Notes: generated by a model from the sequence alone, not told the origin. Positions 51,465-61,062 are shown, numbered from the stretch's first letter. The stretch is 64,000 nucleotides of DNA from Stenotrophomonas maltophilia (GCF_025642255.1 NZ_CP106759.1:2073501-2137500), one strand, 5' to 3'. Translations and numbers: made by a program.

Positions 51465-51514
51465 TTGCACTGTTGCCATATTGCACTGCAGCGAAACCCG
51501 CTGGAGTTGCACTG
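51465..51514. repeat. Three direct repeats of TTGCACTG
   Basis: TTGCACTG occurs at 51465-51472, 51481-51488 and 51507-51514, in a locally AT-richer, probably non-coding stretch (51297-51562) between divergent small genes. A related TTGCAGTCACTG lies at about 52152. The regular helical phasing of the first two copies (16 bp apart) suggests protein-binding sites, perhaps for one of the two nearby response regulators. Confidence 0.45.
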
Positions 51515-51562
51515 TCGGCGCGATGGCGCGCCGTTTGACCCGGCCGGAGATGCGGTGTTCGG

Positions 51563-51886
51563 ATGCGTGTGTGCTTTCTGATGAAGTTCGACCTGCGGCG
51601 TGATCGCCATGGCCTCGCGCCCCCGCTCTACGCCTACGTCTGTGCCCATGCGACATCGCGGGAGATCGCACTGCGCAAAGCCTCGCGCGTGCTGTCGAGA
51701 ATCGTGATGGACGACAGTCAGACGAAGTGGATGATGATGGAGTGCAAGGACGTGGTGCAGGCATGTCGCTCCGGGCTTCTGCCCGTGGAAGAGACACTAC
51801 TGGAGCAGGCAAGCGCGGCGAGGTCCGGCGTTGCTGCACTGTATCGGGAATCGGTGCAGATCGTGGGCGTCACGGAACAGCGATGA
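51563..51886 (+). CDS. Small hypothetical protein
   Basis: A 107-residue soluble protein, mostly helical (SREIALRKASRVLSRIVMDD, then LLPVEETLLEQASAARSGVAALYRESV). The start could be ATG 51563 or ATG 51581; neither has a good ribosome site. Composition looks coding but no family is recognised. It lies between the pilus and two-component genes. Confidence 0.45.
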   Translation: MRVCFLMKFDLRRDRHGLAPPLYAYVCAHATSREIALRKASRVLSRIVMDDSQTKWMMMECKDVVQACRSGLLPVEETLLEQASAARSGVAALYRESVQIVGVTEQR

Positions 51887-51921
51887 TGTGTGCGGGCGCC
51901 CCACTCCACACGCGTGGCCGC

Positions 51922-52125
51922 CTAGGCCTGCCGGGGCACGGCGCTGCGACCGCCCACCTCGTCGTGACGATGGTTCTCCCACGTGCTGCGCAGCTGCCTC
52001 CGCTGCGGCGCGGACGCATACATGTAACCGTTCAATGAATCAAGGAACCACCGCTGCTGCTCGACATCCAGTGCAGCGAACCGTGCAAGCACTCCGGCTA
52101 CGCAGGCATCCAGTTCAATAGTCAT
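51922..52125 (-). CDS. Small hypothetical protein (67 residues)
   Basis: A 67-residue soluble helical protein beginning TIELDACVAGVLARFAALDVEQQ. GGGGGAG five bases before the ATG is a strong ribosome site, which makes it likely to be translated. It is transcribed with the response regulator that lies 90 bp upstream on the same strand. Function unknown. Confidence 0.6.
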   Translation of the reverse strand: MTIELDACVAGVLARFAALDVEQQRWFLDSLNGYMYASAPQRRQLRSTWENHRHDEVGGRSAVPRQA

Positions 52126-52215
52126 TCCGCTCCCCCGGACTACGAGTTAAGTTGCAGTCACTGTATGGATGGCAGTTCACTTCCACAATCGAACTAGTTT
52201 GCAAATGCCGCAGGC

Positions 52216-52860
52216 CTATCCGCCATCGGCACAGGTCACCCAGCCATTGGCAGCAGCATAGCGATGGACATCGATGGTGCTGTTGAGGCCGAGCTTCTTC
52301 ATCGCCGAGCGCTTCTGTGCACTGATGGTCTGTACGCTGCGGCACAACTGGCGGGCCACCTCGCGCTGGCTGTAACCTTCGACCAGAAGGCGCAGGACCT
52401 CCAGCTCGCGCCCGGACAGCACCACGCCCGGCAACTGCTCATGCAGCGAAGCGAGTTCGAGCATCCGCGGCGACAGGTGGTTCCTGCCGACCGCCGCGGC
52501 GAGAATGGCCGGTGGCAGGTACTCCAGCGGATCGGACTTGGCAACGATGCATTTCACGCCGGCCCGCTGCGCATGCTCGATGATGTGGCTGCTGTCGTTC
52601 CCGGTGAGCAGGACGAGCGCCGTGCGAGGAAAGCGTCGCAGGAGGAAGCGGATCAATGACAGACCGTCTCCGTACTCGCCACCCGGCATCGAGTAGTCGA
52701 TCACCGCGACCTGCACGCTGGTGGTGGCCAGCAGGTTGACGAGCTCGCTCGAATTCCTGGCACACCCCCGCAGGGACAGGTCCGGGTGTGCGGCGATGAG
52801 CCGGGCAACGCCGATGGTGACCACGGGGTGATCATCGGCGATGATGAATTCGACAGGCAT
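52216..52860 (-). CDS. RcsB/BvgA-type response regulator (NarL/LuxR family) 1
   Basis: A 214-residue regulator. Receiver domain: acidic pair in IIADDHPVV (Asp9, Asp10), phosphoacceptor Asp55 in VAVIDYSMPGG, and Lys in IVAKSD. Output: LuxR-type HTH with LSGRELEVLRLLVEGYSQREVARQLCRSVQTISAQKRSAMKKLG. The IDYSMPGG motif is specific to the RcsB/BvgA/FimZ group, which often controls fimbriae. AAGGAGG precedes the ATG. It diverges from a paralogue across 83 bp. Confidence 0.9.
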   Translation of the reverse strand: MPVEFIIADDHPVVTIGVARLIAAHPDLSLRGCARNSSELVNLLATTSVQVAVIDYSMPGGEYGDGLSLIRFLLRRFPRTALVLLTGNDSSHIIEHAQRAGVKCIVAKSDPLEYLPPAILAAAVGRNHLSPRMLELASLHEQLPGVVLSGRELEVLRLLVEGYSQREVARQLCRSVQTISAQKRSAMKKLGLNSTIDVHRYAAANGWVTCADGG

Positions 52861-52943
52861 GTTTCGCGCCTCCTTCTGTTGACGCTTGTCAGGTTGGCCG
52901 TGAAGTTTCCTGTTCGCGAAAACGCAATGCGAAGGAAAACACT

Positions 52944-53582
52944 ATGAAAGACCGAGTCGAGGATGTTGTCATTGCCGACGATCATCCGATCACACGCTTT
53001 GCGGTTGAGGCGATCGTCGATGAGCAGGCAGGATTCCAATGCCTGGCCAGCGTTGCAAACGGCGTCGAACTGCTGGACCTCCTCGCTGTCCAGCCTGCCG
53101 ATGTTGCCGTCGTCGACTACTCCATGCCCGCTGGCGACGGCTGCGATGGCCTGGCGTTGGTGGATACGTTGTGCAGCAGGTACCCGGCACTGCGCATCGT
53201 GGTTCTCACCGCGCTGGACCAGTGGCCGATCATCCAGGTTCTGCTCACGCGCGGGGTGGCCGCGGTGGTCAGCAAGTCGGATGACCTGCGGCATGTCGCC
53301 AGAGCGTTGCTGGCCGCATCCCAGGGACGCCGGTATTTCTCACCCGCCATCCTGGCCAGCCGCGATGTGAACGGATTCGATTCCGCCGGCGAACTGCTCT
53401 CGCCTCGCGAAGCACAGGTGGTACATCTGCTCCTGGCGGGCAAGGGCGTGAATGAGATTGCGCTTGAGCTGGCGGTCACCAAGCAGACGGTCAGCACCCA
53501 GAAGCGTGCGGCAATGCGCAAGCTCGGCGTGAGCAGCAATGCCGAACTTTTCAGGTTCGCATCGGAGTTGGGACTGGAATGA
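52944..53582 (+). CDS. RcsB/BvgA-type response regulator (NarL/LuxR family) 2
   Basis: A 212-residue paralogue of the neighbouring regulator: acidic pair in VIADDHPITRFA, phosphoacceptor Asp58 in VAVVDYSMPAGDG, Lys in VVSKSDD, and LuxR HTH LSPREAQVVHLLLAGKGVNEIALELAVTKQTVSTQKRAAMRKLG. AAGGAA lies close ahead of the ATG. It is followed in the same direction by the hybrid kinase, its likely phosphodonor. Two regulators with one kinase suggest a branched or competing pathway. Confidence 0.9.
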   Translation: MKDRVEDVVIADDHPITRFAVEAIVDEQAGFQCLASVANGVELLDLLAVQPADVAVVDYSMPAGDGCDGLALVDTLCSRYPALRIVVLTALDQWPIIQVLLTRGVAAVVSKSDDLRHVARALLAASQGRRYFSPAILASRDVNGFDSAGELLSPREAQVVHLLLAGKGVNEIALELAVTKQTVSTQKRAAMRKLGVSSNAELFRFASELGLE

Positions 53583-53700
53583 GCGCGTCTTCCGACGGGC
53601 GCGCCCAGGGTCGCGTTGGCACCTCGTGTAGTGGGAAGGCGGCAGCGGGCCGGGGCAGGAATGATGTACGGCTCGTTCAGGTTCTCCAATACAATTAGTT

Positions 53701-53726
53701 GCAAAGACGCATCGGGCACTCTTTGC
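53701..53726. promoter_or_regulatory. Inverted repeat upstream of the hybrid kinase gene
   Basis: GCAAAGA (53701-53707) and TCTTTGC (53720-53726) form a perfect 7-bp inverted repeat with a 12-base spacer, about 120 bp ahead of the kinase start. The preceding AATACAATTAGT is the AT-richest part of the gap. The geometry suits a dimeric regulator such as the adjacent LuxR-type proteins; no other feature was seen in the 264-bp gap. Confidence 0.4.
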
Positions 53727-53846
53727 TAGCCTTCCAGCACCGAAATGGAGGAGCACCGCGGGGTGACAGCACCGCGTCGCCACGGCTTCTTCAGCACAAC
53801 GTCCCGTGAGATCCGCTCACGTGCTTTGCCCGCCTCTGGAAGGCCG

Positions 53847-56279
53847 ATGAAACGATCAACAGGAATGGCCGGGCTGCTGGCTGCAGCCGCGCTTCTGCTC
53901 TGCGCGCTTGCCACGGGAGTCCATCACTCCTCCCGCAACCACGACGCCACGCAGGCGCGCATCATCCGTGTGGCCGCCGATCCGCAGTTGGATGGAGGAC
54001 GTGCGGTTGGCTTCGCCACCGGGAAAGGTGCTTCCGCCTATCGCTACATGATGCACATCGCCGGGCTCGCGGGCGTCCGCTTCCAGTTCGTACCCACCCG
54101 ATCACCTGCGGACGCCTATCGGCACCTTCAGGCAGGCACGGTTGATCTGGTGCCTTCGGTCATGGACCTGGATCTTCCGCAGGATGACCGCTTCCTGGTG
54201 TCGCCGCCCTACTACGAGGGCAGGACACTGCTGTTCTCGCGCGCGGCGGGGCCCGGATTCGCTACGCTGGGCGCGCTGTCCGGCCACGTGGTCGCCGTAC
54301 GCGAGGGCAGCCAGTACGTCGACTGGATCCGGCGCCATCATCCGGATATCAAGGTGCTGGAGTTCACGGGAGTGCCGCAGATCCTCGGTGCGGTCGAGTC
54401 GGGAACGGCGGATGCGGCGCTGGGAACCGATGCGCTGTACAACCCGGTGATCCGCCGATACTTCCAGCATACCCTGGTCGCGTCCGGTGCGGTCGCGGAG
54501 CTGCCGATCGTGGTGCGTGCGGTGGTCAGGCGCGAGGACAAGGCGCTGCTGGACACCATCGACAGCGGACTCCGCGCGCTTTCGGTCGCCCATCACCGGG
54601 ATGTGATCGATGGCTGGCTGGAGACGGTGTACCGCACGCCGCCCTCGGTCGGCGCAATCCTGCTGTACTACCGGACGGAAGCGATTTCCGCCGCCCTCGT
54701 CCTGCTGGCGCTGGCGTTCGCGGCCTACCAGATGAAGCGATCACGGGATCTGGCCAAACGCGCCGCGCAGGAGAAGGCAAGGATGCTGGCCGTGGTCAGC
54801 CATGAAATCCGCAACTCGGCCAATGCGCTGCTTTCGGCAACCGACCTGCTCGGCAAGGGACCCGTGCTTCCGGAGCAGGAAGAGGCCCTCGATGCAGCCC
54901 TGGCCAGTGCCTCCAGCCTCAGTCTTCTGCTGAACAACGCATTGGAGTACTCGCGATTTGAAGGAGGCAGCCGCGCAGCGGAGCCAACGCGGGTCGCGCT
55001 GCGCCCCCTGATCGAGGAGTCGGTGCGCGCGTTCCGCCCGCAGGCGCGCGAGCGCAACGTGACATGCCATGTGGAACTGCCCTGTGGCGAGCCGGGCGAT
55101 CTGTGGATCGATCCCATCGTGGTGCGGCAGGTGGTCGTCAACCTGTTGTCCAACGCGATCAAGTTCACACGCAACGGTGACGTACGTGTACGCCTGTGGG
55201 TGGAGGCCGGCACGTCCGGGCACTGCACGCTGAACATCGAGGTCATCGACAGCGGTATCGGCATGAGTGCCGAGGAGCGCGACGCCTTGTTCTCCGACTA
55301 CTGGCAGAGCCAGCAGGGACGCGCCCTGGGCGGTGCTGGCCTGGGCCTGTCCATCTGCTCGCGCATCACGCAGCGGCTGGGGGGTTCCATCCAGGTGGAG
55401 AGCAGCCCCGGAAAAGGCAGTCGCTTCCACGTCGTGCTTCCCGCACGTCACGCGCGAGCCTGCGAACCTTCCGCTCCCACGCTCGCACTCCAACAGCAGG
55501 CGACCGCCACGCACGGAAATCCATCGGTACTGATCGTGGAAGATCACATCTACAGTGCACGGATGTTCAAGGCGCAGATCGAGGCGATGGGGCTGTCGGT
55601 GACCTTGGCGACGGATGCTGCGCATGCCCTGCGCGTGATCCGGACGGCTCCTCAGTTCGGCTCGATCCTGCTGGACTGCAACCTGCCCGACATGGATGGC
55701 TACGCACTGTGCCGGCGGATCCGCGCGATTGAGCACTCGCGGCGGCAAGGACGTGCCAGCATCCTGGCGATCTCAGCGATGGAGGGCGTTGAACATGCGA
55801 AGGAGTGCGCCGAGGCGGGGTTCGATCACGTCGTGACCAAACCTCTCCCCACCTTCCAGCTCAGGGCCTGGCTGGGCCGCGGACCGGGGGACGAGATCGC
55901 ACGCGGAATGCTGGAGATCTTCTGGGAATCGTATGACAGCGACCTGCAGGATCTCCAGGTCGCGGTCGAGGCGGGCGTCTGGGGCAAGGCCAGCGACATG
56001 GCCCACCGCATCTGCGGCAGCGCGGCCATCGCTGGCGAGCGTGGCATCGAAGCCATCGCGCGGGCCCTGATGCCGGCACTGCGCCAACGCACGGCAGACC
56101 CGGCGTCGGCCAGTGACATCGCCCGCCTCATCGAAGACCTGCGATGGTATGCGGCGCATGGCACGCGGATGCAGCAGGCGCCGCTGGCAGCGGCGCCGTG
56201 CGCTTCCTCCGCCGCACGCGGCCGCGTCCCCGTCGAGGAACGCGGCATCGCCTCAGTGCAAGGGCACCCGCAGGACTGA
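53847..56279 (+). CDS. BvgS-like hybrid sensor histidine kinase
   Basis: An 810-residue membrane kinase. N-terminal helix (about 7-25), one periplasmic solute-binding (SBP_bac_3, Venus flytrap) domain at 38-262 including [14 protein letters not shown] and [12 protein letters not shown], second helix 279-296, HisKA with His319 in AVVSHEIRN, ATPase with [15 protein letters not shown] and [10 protein letters not shown], receiver with Asp610 in [12 protein letters not shown], and HPt with His720 in [10 protein letters not shown]. BvgS itself has two flytrap domains and a PAS domain; here there is one and no PAS. GGAAGG supports ATG 53847; an in-frame ATG at 53745 lies upstream. Overlaps the convergent hydrolase gene by 27 bp. 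Confidence 0.92.
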   Translation: MKRSTGMAGLLAAAALLLCALATGVHHSSRNHDATQARIIRVAADPQLDGGRAVGFATGKGASAYRYMMHIAGLAGVRFQFVPTRSPADAYRHLQAGTVDLVPSVMDLDLPQDDRFLVSPPYYEGRTLLFSRAAGPGFATLGALSGHVVAVREGSQYVDWIRRHHPDIKVLEFTGVPQILGAVESGTADAALGTDALYNPVIRRYFQHTLVASGAVAELPIVVRAVVRREDKALLDTIDSGLRALSVAHHRDVIDGWLETVYRTPPSVGAILLYYRTEAISAALVLLALAFAAYQMKRSRDLAKRAAQEKARMLAVVSHEIRNSANALLSATDLLGKGPVLPEQEEALDAALASASSLSLLLNNALEYSRFEGGSRAAEPTRVALRPLIEESVRAFRPQARERNVTCHVELPCGEPGDLWIDPIVVRQVVVNLLSNAIKFTRNGDVRVRLWVEAGTSGHCTLNIEVIDSGIGMSAEERDALFSDYWQSQQGRALGGAGLGLSICSRITQRLGGSIQVESSPGKGSRFHVVLPARHARACEPSAPTLALQQQATATHGNPSVLIVEDHIYSARMFKAQIEAMGLSVTLATDAAHALRVIRTAPQFGSILLDCNLPDMDGYALCRRIRAIEHSRRQGRASILAISAMEGVEHAKECAEAGFDHVVTKPLPTFQLRAWLGRGPGDEIARGMLEIFWESYDSDLQDLQVAVEAGVWGKASDMAHRICGSAAIAGERGIEAIARALMPALRQRTADPASASDIARLIEDLRWYAAHGTRMQQAPLAAAPCASSAARGRVPVEERGIASVQGHPQD

Positions 56280-57827
56280 AGGTGCGTTGGCCGGGGAACT
56301 GAAGGTGACCGTTCCGCCAAGCTGGCTGACGCCGGCATAGCGCAGGTCCACGGTGTCGATCACCAGGGTCAGCCGGCTTCCGGCCGGGATGTTCCAGCTG
56401 CTCGCTTCAAGACGCAGATCGAGCGTGCTGGCCTGCCCTGGGGTCGCGCTGCGCAGGGTGTACGGCTTGTGGCTGATCAGCTGCCCGTTGCCGAGGACGT
56501 CCTCGACGAACAGATACGCATAGAGCGTGGTATCGGCCCGGCTGGGGGTGACGGTGACGCGCACTTCCGGCATGCCGTCCAGGCGACGGGCGCTCCAGTA
56601 GACCGGGCTCTGCCAGACGCCGGCGGCATTGCGGCCGATGAAGGGCACGTAGGCGCCAGGCGCAACGTTGATCATCTGCAGGGAGCCGGACACCATCGCG
56701 ACACCGGAGTTGGCAGCGGTCGGCAGGCCACTGCCGATGCGGTAGCTCCAGCCACTGCTGCGCCCGTTCTCGACCAGGCCGCCCGTGGGAAGCAGCAGTC
56801 CGCCCGGCGCGGTCAGCGCGTACTGGGTCGCCCCGGCACGGGTCGCCTGCCAGTCTGCATAGGTGTTCCAGCTGCCCTTCTGCGACTTCAGCTGCACGGC
56901 CGGGGCACGGTCGATGCCGTTCGCCACGCCCTTGAGGTAGTGATCGAACCAGTCCCCCACCGAGGCGTAGACCTCATTCGGCACCCCCAGCGCACCCAGC
57001 GCCTCGTTGAGGGCATGATCGCCATGACGCAGCTGCAGCTGCTTGGGGCCAGTCAACGCATTGAAGAAGTCCACCAGCTGGCCGGGCGGGAACAGGCTGT
57101 CGTTGAAGGCATTGGCCAGGAAGATGGCGGGGCGGTTGGCGTTGATCTCCGCCACGCTGGCCGATGGGCTGCGCAGTGCCGCAACCGGCAGCAGCGATTC
57201 GACCGCGCCCTGGAAGTTGCCGGTCACCACCCTGCGGTTGATCGTGGCCAGCTCCTCACCGGGACGGCCGGTGGCCAGGCCAGCGGCCACCAGCAGGGCA
57301 ATGCCCTGCGCGCTGGGCGTGTTGTTGCTGTACAGCGCCGCCTGCAGGTCGGCCCAGCCGCTCAGTGCGGCCACCGCCTTGATGCGCGGATCACGCGCCG
57401 CCGCCAGCAGACTGGTGCCGGCGCCGTAGGAGATGCCGGACACACCGATGCGGGCGGGATCGGCCCGGGTGTTGTCCAGCGCCCAGTCGATCAGCGCGCT
57501 GACATCCTCCACGGTGGCGGGTCCGGCGATGTCGATTGCCCCACCCGACTCCCAGAATCCGCGCGAACTGTAGCTGAGCACGATATAGCCACGCTGGGCC
57601 AACGCCTGCGCGACGCCGACATATTCCACGCTGGGAACGGCCCAACTGCTGGGCATGACCAGCAGCGGAAGGCGTCCCTCGCCCTGCCCCTGCGGCTGGA
57701 TGACGAATACCCCGAGCGGTGTTCCGTCCCAGCTGGGTATCGTCTGATGGGTGGTGGTAACGGTCACCGCCCAAGCGGCAGGTGACAGGCCGGTCAACAG
57801 GATCAACAGCAGCAGCATCTTGCGCAT
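56253..57827 (-). CDS. Secreted CocE/NonD-type alpha/beta hydrolase
   Basis: A 524-residue hydrolase with signal peptide (LLLLILLTGLSPAAWA). The nucleophile Ser133 lies in VSGISYGAGTSL; AFNDSLFPPG and HGDHALNEALG would supply the Asp and His. The C-terminal third is the jelly-roll domain typical of X-Pro dipeptidyl-peptidase/CocE enzymes (TLYAYLFVEDVLGNGQLIS, then LTLVIDTVDLRY). GGGGAGA precedes ATG 57827. Substrate (ester or peptide) not known. Its 3' end overlaps the kinase gene antisense by 27 bp. Confidence 0.85.
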   Translation of the reverse strand: MRKMLLLLILLTGLSPAAWAVTVTTTHQTIPSWDGTPLGVFVIQPQGQGEGRLPLLVMPSSWAVPSVEYVGVAQALAQRGYIVLSYSSRGFWESGGAIDIAGPATVEDVSALIDWALDNTRADPARIGVSGISYGAGTSLLAAARDPRIKAVAALSGWADLQAALYSNNTPSAQGIALLVAAGLATGRPGEELATINRRVVTGNFQGAVESLLPVAALRSPSASVAEINANRPAIFLANAFNDSLFPPGQLVDFFNALTGPKQLQLRHGDHALNEALGALGVPNEVYASVGDWFDHYLKGVANGIDRAPAVQLKSQKGSWNTYADWQATRAGATQYALTAPGGLLLPTGGLVENGRSSGWSYRIGSGLPTAANSGVAMVSGSLQMINVAPGAYVPFIGRNAAGVWQSPVYWSARRLDGMPEVRVTVTPSRADTTLYAYLFVEDVLGNGQLISHKPYTLRSATPGQASTLDLRLEASSWNIPAGSRLTLVIDTVDLRYAGVSQLGGTVTFSSPANAPSVLRVPLH

Positions 57828-58033
57828 CGTCGTTTCTCCCCGTCGCTGCAGTGCGACGAGCCGGACCGTACCAGTGCGAATGGTGGGAGACACCTTGCGA
57901 CGCAACATGGCGGGAACGCCCCGTCTCGCCGGGCTTGAACATGAATGCGGCGTGCTAGGCTCGAGCGTGCCGATGCAGGCATACAGACAGCTCCCTCCCC
58001 GTGCCGGTGGATCCGGTTGCCAAGAAGAGGTCG

Positions 58034-58948
58034 ATGGTGAAGTTCCCGTTCCGGCTGGCCGCGTGCGTGGCCGCCCTGCTGGTCCTCCTGGCGATGACGC
58101 TTGTCGTCGCCTCGCGGCGGTCTGCGGACAGCACGCAATCACCCACGGCCACTACCGGAGCCGAGGCTGCGCTGCACGGTGCGCCGGCGTCGGCAGCCGC
58201 CGCAGGTACCGGACAGGCCAAGCCCGTGCTTTCACCCATGGCGCGCTACCGCGAGGCGGCCCGCCTGGATCTGCTCATCGCCGACCTGGAAAAGCGCTCG
58301 CGCAGCGGCGACGCCGACGCCAGCCTGGCCCTGAGCCGGATCTACGACGAGTGCACGATGTTCCTCGACCCTGCGGCAATCGCGACGATCGACATCCCTC
58401 CCGAGCGCCGTGCGGCTCTGATACGCAGCCACGCATGGTTGCAGAGGCGCTGTGCCGGGTTCTCGCCTGGCATTGTCGAGAGCATCAGGAACGTCCGGCA
58501 CTACCGAAGCCTGGCCGCCCGGCAGGGTAGTCTGGTGGCCCAGATAGAAGAGCAGATCAGGCATGCAGGTTTTGACCTGCCCCTGGCCGATCACAGGACA
58601 CTGATTGAAGCCGTCCTCCTGCAGGACGATGGCGAGGCGTATCTCGCCCTTTCCAATCTGATGGGTTCAACGGCGGCCGACCGACGCCAGCAGCTGCAGG
58701 CCGTTCCCGCCGGCAGCGAAGTGGCCGCAGCGGCGTGGATCCTCGCAGGATGCCGGCTCGGCGTCCCCTGCGGAATCGACTCTCCGCTGCTCAACCGCCT
58801 GTGCAGTCAGGCAGGCATGTGCGGGCCGGAGTCGGTCGAGGACCTGTTCACCAGCCACCTGCAGCCGGAAGACAGGGACGCTGCCCAGGCCGGGGCCGAT
58901 GCGATCTTCGCATTGGCGCACCGCATGGGACGGGAACCGGGCCTGTAG
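58034..58948 (+). CDS. Membrane-anchored hypothetical protein
   Basis: A 304-residue protein with an N-terminal signal anchor (PFRLAACVAALLVLLAMTLVVA), an Ala/Thr-rich linker and a helical periplasmic domain with six cysteines (for example YDECTMFLDP, LQRRCAGFSP, CRLGVPCG and CSQAGMCGP). The helical repeats resemble Sel1-like units but no clear match. Start at ATG 58034 with AAGAAGAGG upstream; a GTG at 58001 is in frame. Confidence 0.7.
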   Translation: MVKFPFRLAACVAALLVLLAMTLVVASRRSADSTQSPTATTGAEAALHGAPASAAAAGTGQAKPVLSPMARYREAARLDLLIADLEKRSRSGDADASLALSRIYDECTMFLDPAAIATIDIPPERRAALIRSHAWLQRRCAGFSPGIVESIRNVRHYRSLAARQGSLVAQIEEQIRHAGFDLPLADHRTLIEAVLLQDDGEAYLALSNLMGSTAADRRQQLQAVPAGSEVAAAAWILAGCRLGVPCGIDSPLLNRLCSQAGMCGPESVEDLFTSHLQPEDRDAAQAGADAIFALAHRMGREPGL

Positions 58949-59041
58949 TCGACGCGCCCTCGGCATCCCATCCGCAGCCCGGCAACCCGGCGCTGCGCGA
59001 ACCGGCGATAATGATGGGCTTTTCACTGGCAGGAGTTGTCG

Positions 59042-59737
59042 ATGTCCCCCTACCCCTTCGATGCGGTGCTGTTCGACTGCGATGGCGTACTGGTGGATTC
59101 CGAGCCGCTGGTGGCCCGCGTGCTCTCCGAGATGCTGAGTGCGCGCGGCTGGCTGCTGACCCCCGCCCAGGCAGGCGAGGTCTTTCTCGGCAAGTCCGTC
59201 GCCGGATTGGCCGGCCTGATCGAGGAGCGCACGGGAAAACCCTTCACCGCCGAATGGCTGGAGGAGTTCCGCCAGCAGCGCAATCGTGCCCTGGAGCGGG
59301 ACCTGACCGCCATCGCAGGTGCCCCTGAAGCCGTGCGGGCCATCCACGCAGCCACCGGCGGCCGCATCGCCTGCGCGTCCGGCGCGGACCTGCACAAGGT
59401 GGAACTGCAACTGCGCAAGGTCGGGATGTTCGACGCCTTCGAGGGCCATGTCTTCAGCGGCCAGGACATGCCGCGCAGCAAGCCACATCCGGATGTCTAC
59501 CTGGCCGCTGCCGCTTCGCTGGGCGCTGAGCCGCGACGCTGTGCGGTGATCGAGGACACCGTGACCGGCGCTGCGGCCGGCGTGGCCGCGGGCGCGACCG
59601 TGTTCGGCTTCAGCGAGGGCGGGCCGCACCACAGCACCCCGGAGGCACTGCGCGCCGCAGGCGTCCATCGGGTGTTCCAGCGCATGGACGAGCTGCCGGC
59701 CCTGCTGGCCGCCCACGCGGCCGGCGCCGTGGCGTGA
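59042..59737 (+). CDS. HAD-superfamily phosphatase/phosphoglucomutase-like
   Basis: A 231-residue cytoplasmic HAD hydrolase of the beta-phosphoglucomutase/YieH-type subgroup: motif I FDCDGVLVDSE (Asp12, Asp14), motif II Ser in CASGAD, motif III Lys in RSKPHPDVYL and motif IV VIEDTVTGAAAG. The four-helix cap sits between motif I and II. CAGGAG precedes the ATG by six bases. Likely acts on a small phosphorylated sugar or similar metabolite. Confidence 0.9.
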   Translation: MSPYPFDAVLFDCDGVLVDSEPLVARVLSEMLSARGWLLTPAQAGEVFLGKSVAGLAGLIEERTGKPFTAEWLEEFRQQRNRALERDLTAIAGAPEAVRAIHAATGGRIACASGADLHKVELQLRKVGMFDAFEGHVFSGQDMPRSKPHPDVYLAAAASLGAEPRRCAVIEDTVTGAAAGVAAGATVFGFSEGGPHHSTPEALRAAGVHRVFQRMDELPALLAAHAAGAVA

Positions 59738-59742
59738 TGGGG

Positions 59743-59964
59743 TCAACCGGACACGGCATGGCGGCGCCGCCCGGTGTAGTGCAGCGCAAACAGATACAGA
59801 CCGGTGAACAGCTGCAGGAACAGGGGCGGCAACGGTGAGTATGTGATCCACGGCGGCGGTTCGCCGCCACCGAGGCCCCTGGCGACGAAGTTGGCAATCA
59901 CGGCCACGGTGAACACGATCAATGTCCAGCGGTGCACGGGGCGTGCCCAGCGCCCGCGGGTCAT
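59743..59964 (-). CDS. Small two-helix membrane protein
   Basis: A 73-residue protein with two hydrophobic helices (WTLIVFTVAVIANFVARGL and PPLFLQLFTGLYLFALHY) separated by a Pro-rich loop (GGGEPPPWITYSPLP). Its start overlaps the VOC gene stop by four bases (ATGA), so it is co-translated with it. Function unknown. Confidence 0.7.
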   Translation of the reverse strand: MTRGRWARPVHRWTLIVFTVAVIANFVARGLGGGEPPPWITYSPLPPLFLQLFTGLYLFALHYTGRRRHAVSG

Positions 59965-60386
59965 GCCCGGCGCCTCGCATCAGACCGGGCCTCAATCATC
60001 TTCCAGCCATTGCCGGAAGGATCACGGAATCCGGCATCGACCGCGCCGTAGCGCTCGACCGGTTCCTGGGTGAACTCGACCCCGCGCTGTCGCCAAACTT
60101 CGTAGGTGGCCCGGCAATCATCCACTGCGAGCACCAGGGGCGGCATCGCGCCCTTGGCCAGCAGCTGCTGCAGGCTCGCTGCGGTGGCGGCATCGTGGAC
60201 CGGCGGACCGGGCCGGAACAGGCCAAGCTGGACGCTGTCCTGCCCGGGGCTGCGGACCGTCAGCCAGCGGTAGTCACCGTTGCGCACATCGGTATCCACC
60301 TCGAAGCCGAGCTTGCCGACGTAGAAATCGAGTGCTTCATCCTGGTCGCGCACGTACAGGCCGACCACATTCACGCTGTTCGTCAT
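59961..60386 (-). CDS. VOC-family (glyoxalase/bleomycin-resistance-like) protein
   Basis: A 141-residue protein of the vicinal oxygen chelate fold: GLYVRDQDEALDFYVGKLGFEVDTD opens the first beta-alpha-beta unit, and FRDPSGNGWKMIEA closes the second. These modules bind a metal and act as dioxygenases, isomerases or drug-binding proteins. GGGAGG is located just ahead of the ATG. It overlaps the AraC gene by 50 bp in another frame, so the two are tightly linked. Confidence 0.88.
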   Translation of the reverse strand: MTNSVNVVGLYVRDQDEALDFYVGKLGFEVDTDVRNGDYRWLTVRSPGQDSVQLGLFRPGPPVHDAATAASLQQLLAKGAMPPLVLAVDDCRATYEVWRQRGVEFTQEPVERYGAVDAGFRDPSGNGWKMIEARSDARRRA

Positions 60387-60858
60387 GGGACCTCCCTGAG
60401 TCGGGGGCGACGTTAGCAGCGCTGTCGCGTCGCCGCTTCTCCAGAACTGCGCTCTTCAGGTCCGGGCGTCGCGCCGCACGGGCGTGGCACTCCGGCACCA
60501 GACCCTGCGCTGCCCCCTTCGCTTGCTCGCGCTCGCGGAGAGCACCCGGGCTGGCGCCGGTGATGTCACGGAAGACGCGACCGAAGGTGCCCAGGCTGGC
60601 CCAGCCGGTCGCCAGTGCGATCTCGGTGATGGGCAGGTCTGTCTCGCGCAGCAGGGCAACCGCCCGCTCGATGCGCCGGCTGAGCAGGTAGCGATGGGGC
60701 GGTATGCCAAACGCCTGCTTGAAAGCGCGTGCGAAGTGCGCCACGGACACTGCGCTGACGTCGGCCAGACGGGCGACCGGCCACGGTTCGTGGCTGGCGC
60801 GGTCCATGCAGTCGCGGGCGCGCAGCAACCGGCGCAGCAGTTCCGGGCTCTGGTTCAT
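60337..60858 (-). CDS. AraC-family regulator with minimal N-terminus
   Basis: A 173-residue regulator consisting mainly of the DNA-binding part: LADVSAVSVAHFARAFKQAFG and ITEIALATGWASLGTFGRVFRDITG are the two HTH units. There is no N-terminal sensor domain; instead a C-terminal tail of about 60 residues includes RRPDLKSAVLEKRR, a segment found in AraC proteins paired with VOC genes. GGGGAGG precedes ATG 60858. It probably controls the VOC/membrane-protein pair downstream. Confidence 0.87.
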   Translation of the reverse strand: MNQSPELLRRLLRARDCMDRASHEPWPVARLADVSAVSVAHFARAFKQAFGIPPHRYLLSRRIERAVALLRETDLPITEIALATGWASLGTFGRVFRDITGASPGALREREQAKGAAQGLVPECHARAARRPDLKSAVLEKRRRDSAANVAPDSGRSHDEQRECGRPVRARPG

Positions 60859-61062
60859 GGCCTCCCCGCATGCACGAGGCAGGGCCACGCATCCTCCGCG
60901 CACGCCACCCCTTCAATGGCGTGCGGGGATGCGGACAGGGGCGATGGGTGTCGGGCGGCCATGAGCCGGCCCAGCCTGCGTCGCCGACTGTGCGCGGTCA
61001 ATCCCTGCCGGTCGCCGGCGCCCTGCGGCATGATGGGCGCCTTGTCCCCAGCGGAAGCAGTC

